Shown here piece after piece: positions 7,901 through 13,740 of a stretch of DNA of 13,740 nucleotides. The stretch is from an uncultured Clostridia bacterium (GTDB lineage: Bacteria > Bacillota > Clostridia > Oscillospirales > Acutalibacteraceae). The notes under the pieces were generated by a model. The model worked only from the letters and a program-made list of their open reading frames with translations. It made no database searches and was not told the DNA's origin. The translations under genes were made by a program, and so were the position numbers. Position 1 is the stretch's first letter, and every line of letters begins with the position of its first letter. The stretch lies in NCBI GenBank assembly GCA_937897215.1, contig CALCBQ010000218.1, forward strand, positions 1 through 13,740, written 5' to 3'.

Positions 7901-9251
7901 TGTCATCTTTATTTAATTTACATAAATCATATATTTGAAAACCAGGAAATGTTTTTGATTCATTATGCTTTTCTGTTTTACAAAAATTGCTTCGAGATGA
8001 AATCACTATTTGTACTCCAGGATTATTCTGTACATATGAATTTAAATGGTTTTCAAAATTGCGTCGGCTCTCTGCAGATAACTCATCATAACCATCAAAT
8101 AAAAGCACTATATTGTGTGGCGCAAGTTCATTATATCGTGAAGGCAATAGATTTTCTATCGGTAAATTTGTATAGTTTCTAAGCTTATATAAAAATGGAA
8201 AGTATGATGTTTTAGTGAGAACATATGCTAAGTTTTCCATTTCAATACTCTTACCTTGACCTGCATCACTGAGAAATAAAACCTTTTCACTTTTCATTAA
8301 AGCTTCATATAATGATATTTTTTTCTCTTGTGAAAAGAACCACTCATAATCTTTGCCAATTGAAAATGTGTGTGGGATAACTTTTCGTTGAATGTAATCT
8401 GGTACAGCGTCGTATTTACATTTGCCAATATTACTAGGGTCAGCAAATTTTTGTTGTTCAGGATAAATAATCTCGCTTGGGAATAAATTGCTACCATCCT
8501 TAGACATAATTAATCGTTCTATTCTTACAATTTTTCCTTCATTAATATATCCGACAGAAAACTGATTTTGTATCCCGGGCATATCGGTTATATCTTTAAA
8601 CAAAGTTCCGCATCCAATTTCAACAATACCACTTTGTGTCATAGTTGCATCTGCTCGATGTGTATGACCGTGAAAAGCAAATTTAATATTAATATTTTTG
8701 AGTTCTTCGAGAACACTTTTTCCGTCTTCAATTATATCATGACCACCGCCATAATCGTGCGTAAATCCATGATGGCAGAATAATAGATTAAGTGTATCTT
8801 TTACTTCTCCACGAATTGCATCAATATCTAATTTGCCTGGTAGGCGATGGTCACGAGATAGATTTGAATCGGCAAATATAAAGTTAACATTATCATATAC
8901 TCTTGAATATGCATTATTTTTGTTAAATGAACAATATGAACCATAATTAGAAATAAATTGATTAAAGTAGCTGATATCTCCTGACGCTAAGTCGTGATTA
9001 CCGGGAACAAATTCAAATTTAACATCATGACCTTTCAATTCTTCACAAATACAATCCAAACATGTGCGTGCATCTGAAAAAGCAGTTGTATCGCTAGCGT
9101 TAACAATATCACCTAAAACAATAAAAAGTATCGTTTCTTTAGGTGAAAAGTCTGTCCGTATTTTACTGCAAAGACAGGTTAGCTGTTCTTTTGCATCGTC
9201 AAGTGAAACGCCATTGCCTAAATGAAGGTCAGATATTATAAAGAATCTCAT
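4926..9251 (-). CDS. Metallophosphoesterase-NACHT-HEAT-like STAND protein, predicted antiphage defence
   Basis: The 1441-residue protein starts at ATG 9251 (minus strand) with GAGAGG six bases upstream. Residues 1-265 form a calcineurin-like phosphoesterase with all metal motifs: D8 and H10 in SDLHLG, D48 in LGDIV, N85 and H86 in GNHD, H160/H161, and H196 and H198 in GHTH. The motif spelling is closer to cyclic-nucleotide phosphodiesterases than to SbcD nucleases. Residues about 315-620 are a NACHT NTPase: Walker A SDAGQGKS (328-335, S in place of the first glycine), Walker B LLFDGYDEL with D386, D389 and E390, and sensor-like SSR at 418-420. The remaining roughly 800 residues are helical HEAT-like repeats and probably form the sensor. 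NACHT/STAND proteins of this layout typically detect a phage molecule, oligomerise and switch on the N-terminal effector. Here the effector would hydrolyse a phosphoester in a nucleotide, nucleic acid or signal molecule; the substrate is unknown. The gene is alone, uninterrupted and looks more AT-rich than its neighbours. Confidence 0.9.
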   Translation of the reverse strand: MRFFIISDLHLGNGVSLDDAKEQLTCLCSKIRTDFSPKETILFIVLGDIVNASDTTAFSDARTCLDCICEELKGHDVKFEFVPGNHDLASGDISYFNQFISNYGSYCSFNKNNAYSRVYDNVNFIFADSNLSRDHRLPGKLDIDAIRGEVKDTLNLLFCHHGFTHDYGGGHDIIEDGKSVLEELKNINIKFAFHGHTHRADATMTQSGIVEIGCGTLFKDITDMPGIQNQFSVGYINEGKIVRIERLIMSKDGSNLFPSEIIYPEQQKFADPSNIGKCKYDAVPDYIQRKVIPHTFSIGKDYEWFFSQEKKISLYEALMKSEKVLFLSDAGQGKSIEMENLAYVLTKTSYFPFLYKLRNYTNLPIENLLPSRYNELAPHNIVLLFDGYDELSAESRRNFENHLNSYVQNNPGVQIVISSRSNFCKTEKHNESKTFPGFQIYDLCKLNKDDIDNYLRSQGIDTKRFFSEARISGVFDLLTNAFYLTEISSLFNKIGKLPTKSDLMDTLIEVRFDIDDIKFANELENNYAKFMDLLKRLSFAMQLTQKSSLNDRTEYQKLFNDSERNLIKHSGLLIKESDTWQFIHNNFREYLTAKYLSDMDEKVVLSYISSGDGIKPSWVNTLGYLTAIELQWDITEWIAENAPNALVKFEPDRITPETRFKAFKQLFNYYEEKNLWLRDELCDEEELAHFSESYTAIVFLLDKISNPVHSMSQYAAINILRHYKKLYGKNKEILNCLLNCCRDFPKTNADVCRLAIYAISQLELHSPEVTNELIALFKHSDNDYVRLGMYEYLLAIGMHNDYVDFFVDGIQYIINYNNNRIGNESFILVKGLKSMSTSESIYRIMNWYASKDNIHFHNDEEVFTLLSRKAIDLYKEGAHDLYDIILKCCIKSLLEYEHKSIKDCVSFFVETDTIEVATLHLVEFFEKDLSHFSDFLYTYPDAFNYIFKAYSEEKFNIHEAFKDIVMRHVDEDSLYENCSNILLKRSGNQLPKREPKINYESIRRKGIIEYFNVLFCKEKAERMLTELIKTIGEPDLLVKNLLKSHSKIPWYSPLRNLQFTIYHHAEKDSKAEDFFADIDFECFTIAECHKMLEGKKEITVSNEQINIIKEIITRWLNYDLLTNGIKFKGKNITVNSFIISSIFLSQYFNLDFDEEKMLDMTLVPEFCFRESSTKSKYEYLSNHVNGEKLKKRIEQNLDIDNFPDILLQDHIKFCSSINCDIATAKSLLLCNDDNADSWTRLSALEYLYKLYGADYISNEILPNATGDFLLDIVTKCDDIPQCKLRDKLEREYTTNPSNRLMSHLISIGSKIGLQAYVEEITKTLSLPKRKGDPYETTRMISNIRNPVLLPLLGKLIDVIFNPKFVDDEYFGLRGSLSNALINCGKIAPNETIALIEEYKSKNEDTTNNIRFCNYAIEEIKRNRQKNNDTPMSIKDVLNLFK

Positions 9252-9257
9252 TTTTAA

Positions 9258-9263
9258 CCTCTC
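9258..9263 (-). promoter_or_regulatory. Ribosome binding site that fixes the NACHT gene start
   Basis: On the minus strand GAGAGG lies six bases before ATG 9251. The frame stays open upstream to a TTG at 9299, but that TTG falls inside the promoter, upstream of the predicted transcript start. Residue 1 of the chosen start also matches the usual N-terminus of calcineurin-like domains, where the first strand precedes the D-x-H motif. Confidence 0.8.
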
Positions 9264-9287
9264 AAAAAATGTAATATTAATAATTCC

Positions 9288-9315
9288 ATTATAGCACAAT
9301 AGCGTGAATTGTTAA
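9288..9315 (-). promoter_or_regulatory. Extended -10 promoter of the NACHT gene
   Basis: Reading the minus strand, TTAACA (9315-9310, five of six) is followed after 16 bases by a perfect TATAAT (9293-9288). TGC precedes the hexamer directly, making an extended -10. Transcription would begin near 9281, about 30 bases before ATG 9251. The near-consensus sequence suggests constitutive expression, as expected of a sentinel protein held inactive until triggered. Confidence 0.75.
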
Positions 9316-9409
9316 AGCATATGATTATAAATTATGTAGTTTTCAAAATTAAAAACTCTGTCACAAAATCTCATTATTATTCGATTTATGTTAAGTGGTG
9401 ATTTCAACA

Positions 9410-9427
9410 AAGTTATATTTATAACTT
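9410..9427 (+). promoter_or_regulatory. 18-base palindrome upstream of the RHS gene, possible operator
   Basis: AAGTTATA (9410-9417) and TATAACTT (9420-9427) are perfect inverted arms separated by TT. The site lies about 43 bases before the start codon at 9470, close to where a promoter would be expected, and includes TATATT and TATAAC hexamers that could act as -10 boxes. No good -35 accompanies either. It could be a dimeric repressor site. The rest of the 9316-9469 region is AT-rich and otherwise featureless. Confidence 0.35.
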
Positions 9428-9469
9428 ATGTTTCACGTAACAACTTAATTAAAACAAAGGAGAATAATA

Positions 9470-12400
9470 ATGAAAAAAGTGATTAAAACATTTTGCAAAG
9501 TGTTATCAGTATTTCTTGCAGTTTTGTTTGTAATAGAAATATTGCCTTTGCAAGTAATGGCAGAGGAATTTACTGAAACTGTTGCTAAAAAAGAGTTTAT
9601 CGAAGACCTTGTGAATAATCCTACTGATGCCGAAAAAGATGCAGAAGCAGAGATTCTTTACGAAGTCGAAGAAAAACGAGATGAATACACCAAAGTTTAC
9701 AAGAAAAGTGATGGTACATATACCGCTGTTATGACAGAAGAACCGTTACACTATCTTGACAAAGGTATATGGAAAGAAATCGACAATTCAATGATTCTTG
9801 ACGGAAGTCTTTATACAAACCTTAGCAACCTTTTCAATGTTGAACTTCCGAAGAATATTGATGAAAATAAAGAATTGACTGTTGAGAAAGACGGTTATGA
9901 GCTTTCTTTCAGTGTTGACAATATTGAAAACAGTTCTGCTGTCGTAGAGAACAATATTGTTGCAAGCGATACTGAAATTGAGTCAGCAGATTCAGCCATC
10001 GCACAAACACAATCATCAGTTACATACAACAATATTGCAGACAACACCGATTTGCAGTATATCGTTACTCCTAACTCAATTAAAGAAAATATTATTGTTT
10101 CAAACAAAGAAAGTGTGAAAGATACATATACATTCACCTTTGAAACAAACGGATTAAATGCAGAAAAGCAGAATGACGGTAGCGTCCTTTTCAAAGACAA
10201 TAATGGTGATGTTAAATTCACTATTCCTCGTCCTGTAATGACAGACACTAACTTTGCATTCTCATATGATATTGGCGTTTCATTAACTGAAAATGCTAAT
10301 GGTACAGTAATACTTGAATATGCTCCATCTGTTGATTGGACAAGCAGTTCTGACCGAGCATATCCAATCATCATTGACCCGGCGATTGTGATTGGTTGTT
10401 ATGAAGCAGGATTAGCGGAAGATACATCTGTAATATACAATCCCCAAAAACCTGAAAGTGCAGATGAAAACTTTTATAATGAAAAAATAGGCGGAGCAAT
10501 TAGACAAACAATTACAAATAACGATGGCAGTGAATATACTGTACTTGCAGAGTTTTATACAAAAATTAATACAGATTTAATAAAATCATTGGGAACAAGT
10601 GTGGTCATAACCGAAGCACAGTATTTGATTTATAGCATGTCATTTGGTAATCATGTTTTTGCTAAGAAAATAGCAGAAGAGGTTGATTTCTCAACAGTTA
10701 CCTATGCAACAAAGCCGACCCTTGAAAATGAAGCTTTTGATTATCATATTTCGCCATATGAAAAATTGAATATTAATGAAGAAATAATAACACATTTCAA
10801 TATAACCAAGCCATTGAACGATTGGCTTAATGGCGAACAAAACAACGGATTTGCCGTTGTTGCGGGTGATGAAGAATACTATGGAGTATACCGAGCAAAC
10901 GGAACAGATTCTTCAGGCACAAATACAACAACACTTGTGCTCGATTTTATTGATGTTGCAGGCAACAGTGAGTATTATGATTATCACAGTCAGTCGGCAG
11001 GCAGAGCAGGAACAGGCTATGTGAGTGATTTTACACAATCACTTTCAGTAATTCGCGATGACTTGTCTATTGACGGTAACATTATGCCTGTAACAGTTGG
11101 TATGACATACAATTTCGCACAAGAGTTTTTGACAAAATTTTATGGGGCTACCACAACAGACTTCTATTGCGGATTGAATTGGGTGCCCAATTATCATCGT
11201 ATGGTTGCAAAGATTTCTAATGCGCAAATGATATACTATACGGATTCAGGCTCAACTATCACCTTTGATTTGTCAACTGATGAAGACGGTAAACCAGTTT
11301 TAACAGAAACTAATGCAGATGTTTATGGCGAAAGCGGATATACAGCAGAGTTTGTTGCAAAAGATGACGGAACATATTCGAAAATATATGAATATTTGCA
11401 AATCACTCGTCCTGACGGCTATATTGAAAGATTTTATTCAAACGGATATTTGAAATCTGTTTCAAATCCTGATTATCCCAATCAAAAAATATCTGTTTAT
11501 TATAGTTCTATCAGTTTTTTTGACAGAATTGATTACATAACAGACGGCGTTGGCCGTAAATATGACTATATTTACAACGACAGTGAAAATCTTTTAACAA
11601 AAATTAAGTGCTACGCTGCAGACGGCACAGAAATTCTTGCAGGAACAACCAATTTGCCACTTGAAGTAAGCTACACCTATGACGAAAGCAGAAATCTCAC
11701 AGGTGTAACATACCCTGACGGTAAATCTGTAACATATACATACGATGAAAACGGCGATATGACCTCAATGACAAATATTGACGGTTATCGTGTTAAATAT
11801 GATTACGCTTCAAACGGAAGAATTACAAAGATTACAGAGCAAGCATACGACGGAACAGAATATGTTGACGGCAATTATCTCACTTATGACCGTTTAAGCC
11901 CTACACAGATTAAGCTCGCAGACGGCAACAACAATTCTGAAACTTATCAGTTTAATCGTTATGGTAAATTGCTTTATACAATTGACAGTTATGGTAATTA
12001 CATAATGAACGATAATTCAGGCTCAACTGACGAGACATATTTCATTTCTTCGTCAGATTACCGCGTGAATTCTCAAAATCTTTTGATAAATTCAAGTTTT
12101 GAAGAAAAGAACGTCTTTGAAACAGGTGCCAAGGGTTGGACAGTTGTTTCTTCACCATTTGAGAGAACAGCGGACGAAAATGCATATTTCGGTGACTATG
12201 TTCTTAAAACCGTAAACGATAATGAAGGTGTTGCAGAACAAATTGTTCCCGTTCTTTCAGGCGGAGATTACACCTTGTCAGCATATGTTAAATCAAATGC
12301 AGAAAATGGTCAAAAGCTTAATTTAACCATTTATTCCCTTGATGATTCGGGTGAAGTTGGCGAAGAAGCAACTACTTCTGTTGAATCCACAGGCGGAGAG

Positions 12401-13740
12401 TGGCAAAGATACACAGCCACAATCACCGCACCTGAGGGTACAGAAGAAATCATAATTGAACTTTCTAATGAGAACGGCGGAACATTCTTAATTGATAACG
12501 TTCAGCTTGAGCAGTCAATGTCTGCAAGCTCATATAACTACCTTGAGAACAGCGGATTTAGAAATGATTTAGATTATTGGACAAGCTCTGATGATTTCAC
12601 AATTGTTGAATCAACAATCAACGGTGAAACTGCTAATGCCGTTTCATTAAGTGGTGGTGTTTATGCCGAAAATACACTTCACCAAACAGTAACAATCAAC
12701 GGTAAAAAAGACGATGTTTTCACAATCGGCGGTTGGTTTAATGGTGAGTTTGTAAATTCTTCTACTAACAATGCATGGATTCTTAATAAAATTGCAGAAT
12801 CAAGCAATCCCAAGCTTTTCAACTTTACAAATGACCGCTATGCACAAATTGAAGTGTCATATCAGTATACAGAAACCAACGAAGAAGGCATTGAAGAAAC
12901 ACTTACTGAAACAATCGTTGTTCCATTCGCTGAAAATCTTGACGATTGGCAGTTTGCGGCGCAAGATTTCGCACTTAAAGGTGATTGCGAAACAGTAACA
13001 GTTCTTGTTCGTTATTCAAAGCATACTCAAACTGCATTAGTTTCAAATATCGAGCTTTCAAAGGATGAAGATGCAGTAGTTTTAAGCGACGACGAAGAAG
13101 AAACAACTGAAGAAGAAACCGAAACCTGCCCCTGCGAAGCTTGTGAAGAGGCAGATTGTACCTGCACTTGCGAAAGTGAAGCACTTTGCGGTTGTGTTCC
13201 TTGTAAACGCAGAAGTGATATAAGCGAAACAGATACTTTCGGCAATATCACCTCAAGCGGTAGCTTTGACGGTGTAAAAACCATTGAAACTCTTTCAAAC
13301 TACACCGCAGACGGCAATTATCTCACCTCTGAAACAGATGCCGACGGAAATACCGTTACTTACGATTACAATACTCTAAACGGTATTTTAACCGCAATAA
13401 CTGACGCAAACGGCAACAAAACCTCATATTCTTATGACGCTTTTGGCTTGTTAACACAGGTTTCAGCAAACAATTCATTGACAAGTTCAGCAAATTATGT
13501 GTATAATAACGATAGATTAGTTGCAATTACTCACAACGGCTTCACATATAACTTGGCTTATGACATTTGGGGTCAGTTAACAAGTGTTTCTGTTGGAGAT
13601 ACTACCATTATTTCATATAAATACGGCTCAGGTGTAAACCGTGACAGAATTACACAGTCAATCTATCATAACGGTGACTTTGAAGATTCCTCAACTACTA
13701 CAACTAAATATGAGTATAAAAACGGAAACATCAGCAAAGT
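9470..13740 (+). CDS. Secreted DNRLRE/RHS YD-repeat protein, 3' partial
   Basis: The frame is open from ATG 9470 (AAAGGAG seven bases upstream) to the window end, with 1423 codons visible and no stop. A signal peptide covers about residues 1-31: basic start, hydrophobic core, cut near VMA-EE. A pro-region with HYLDKGIWKEIDNSM and a DNRLRE-like segment (about 304-500) follow. AGRAGTGYVSDF and the next part lead into YD repeats at about 690-800. Two jelly-roll, carbohydrate-binding-like modules lie at about 870-1015 and 1022-1200, each opening with an NSSFEE or NSGFRND type sequence. An acidic linker then leads to nine cysteines within residues 1220-1245. YD repeats resume from about 1250 to the end. 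RHS/YD proteins form hollow shells that often enclose a C-terminal toxin released toward neighbouring cells, or act as surface adhesins. The tip here is beyond the window, so that role is undecided. It is divergent from the NACHT gene and probably unrelated in function. Confidence 0.9.
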   Translation, partial: MKKVIKTFCKVLSVFLAVLFVIEILPLQVMAEEFTETVAKKEFIEDLVNNPTDAEKDAEAEILYEVEEKRDEYTKVYKKSDGTYTAVMTEEPLHYLDKGIWKEIDNSMILDGSLYTNLSNLFNVELPKNIDENKELTVEKDGYELSFSVDNIENSSAVVENNIVASDTEIESADSAIAQTQSSVTYNNIADNTDLQYIVTPNSIKENIIVSNKESVKDTYTFTFETNGLNAEKQNDGSVLFKDNNGDVKFTIPRPVMTDTNFAFSYDIGVSLTENANGTVILEYAPSVDWTSSSDRAYPIIIDPAIVIGCYEAGLAEDTSVIYNPQKPESADENFYNEKIGGAIRQTITNNDGSEYTVLAEFYTKINTDLIKSLGTSVVITEAQYLIYSMSFGNHVFAKKIAEEVDFSTVTYATKPTLENEAFDYHISPYEKLNINEEIITHFNITKPLNDWLNGEQNNGFAVVAGDEEYYGVYRANGTDSSGTNTTTLVLDFIDVAGNSEYYDYHSQSAGRAGTGYVSDFTQSLSVIRDDLSIDGNIMPVTVGMTYNFAQEFLTKFYGATTTDFYCGLNWVPNYHRMVAKISNAQMIYYTDSGSTITFDLSTDEDGKPVLTETNADVYGESGYTAEFVAKDDGTYSKIYEYLQITRPDGYIERFYSNGYLKSVSNPDYPNQKISVYYSSISFFDRIDYITDGVGRKYDYIYNDSENLLTKIKCYAADGTEILAGTTNLPLEVSYTYDESRNLTGVTYPDGKSVTYTYDENGDMTSMTNIDGYRVKYDYASNGRITKITEQAYDGTEYVDGNYLTYDRLSPTQIKLADGNNNSETYQFNRYGKLLYTIDSYGNYIMNDNSGSTDETYFISSSDYRVNSQNLLINSSFEEKNVFETGAKGWTVVSSPFERTADENAYFGDYVLKTVNDNEGVAEQIVPVLSGGDYTLSAYVKSNAENGQKLNLTIYSLDDSGEVGEEATTSVESTGGEWQRYTATITAPEGTEEIIIELSNENGGTFLIDNVQLEQSMSASSYNYLENSGFRNDLDYWTSSDDFTIVESTINGETANAVSLSGGVYAENTLHQTVTINGKKDDVFTIGGWFNGEFVNSSTNNAWILNKIAESSNPKLFNFTNDRYAQIEVSYQYTETNEEGIEETLTETIVVPFAENLDDWQFAAQDFALKGDCETVTVLVRYSKHTQTALVSNIELSKDEDAVVLSDDEEETTEEETETCPCEACEEADCTCTCESEALCGCVPCKRRSDISETDTFGNITSSGSFDGVKTIETLSNYTADGNYLTSETDADGNTVTYDYNTLNGILTAITDANGNKTSYSYDAFGLLTQVSANNSLTSSANYVYNNDRLVAITHNGFTYNLAYDIWGQLTSVSVGDTTIISYKYGSGVNRDRITQSIYHNGDFEDSSTTTTKYEYKNGNISK

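Noticed and set aside
9252..9299. Longer start (TTG 9299) for the NACHT gene
   Set aside because: It lies upstream of the predicted transcript start, has no ribosome site, and adds residues before the normal beginning of the phosphoesterase fold.
9895..10374. Minus-strand open frame of 159 codons inside the RHS gene
   Set aside because: It is antisense to a well-supported coding frame, lacks a ribosome binding site and shows no domain features.
13027..13284. Minus-strand serine- and glutamine-rich frame
   Set aside because: Its bias is simply the complement of the acidic and cysteine-rich linker codons on the plus strand.
1..13740. CRISPR array or retron-like repeat unit
   Set aside because: No regularly spaced identical repeats and no reverse transcriptase were seen. 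The only tandem repeats are the three 11-bp units at 1411-1443.

Overview
The window looks like AT-rich Bacillota DNA, most likely a gut-type Clostridia. The grounds are strong AGGAGG-type ribosome binding sites, AT-rich promoters, rho-independent terminators, and a very large secreted RHS/YD-repeat protein of the DNRLRE type common in Ruminococcus-like genomes. No rRNA, tRNA or CRISPR array was seen. All family assignments come from reading motifs by eye; no database was searched.

Region 1 (1-4892) looks like the integrase end of an integrative element. After a structured, apparently gene-free stretch with a GC-rich palindrome and several inverted repeats (1-232) come two poorly recognised proteins with winged-helix-like segments (233-1393 and 1594-2586). 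Next is an ArpU/sigma-region-4-like regulator (2848-3327), a 70-residue excisionase-type helix-turn-helix protein one base downstream (3329-3541), and a tyrosine integrase with a complete catalytic set (3660-4838). A perfect 14-bp stem terminator (4857-4892) closes the module and serves both strands. The leader before 1594 is unusual: three 11-bp tandem repeats, twin TATAAT boxes, a 9-bp inverted repeat, and a full intrinsic terminator ending about 20 bases before the start codon. The second gene is therefore probably controlled by attenuation or antitermination, as plasmid replication initiators often are.

Region 2 (4926-9315, minus strand) holds one gene with its own extended -10 promoter. 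Its 1441-residue product fuses an N-terminal calcineurin-like metallophosphoesterase with all metal-binding motifs intact, a NACHT-type STAND NTPase with Walker A, Walker B and sensor motifs, and about 800 residues of helical HEAT-like repeats. This effector-switch-sensor layout is typical of bacterial NLR-like antiphage proteins. It sits next to an integrase and converges on it. This is the strongest candidate in the window for a little-described system.

Region 3 (9470 to the window end, plus strand, 3' partial) encodes a secreted RHS-type protein. It has a signal peptide, a DNRLRE-like segment, YD repeats, two carbohydrate-binding-like jelly-roll modules, an acidic linker with a nine-cysteine cluster, and a second set of YD repeats. 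Its C-terminus, where a toxin or adhesin tip would lie, is outside the window.

A plausible reading is that the 1-4892 module integrated next to, or carries at its boundary, a single-gene defence cargo beside a host surface-protein gene. The element's att sites were not identified, so whether the NACHT gene lies inside or outside it is unresolved.
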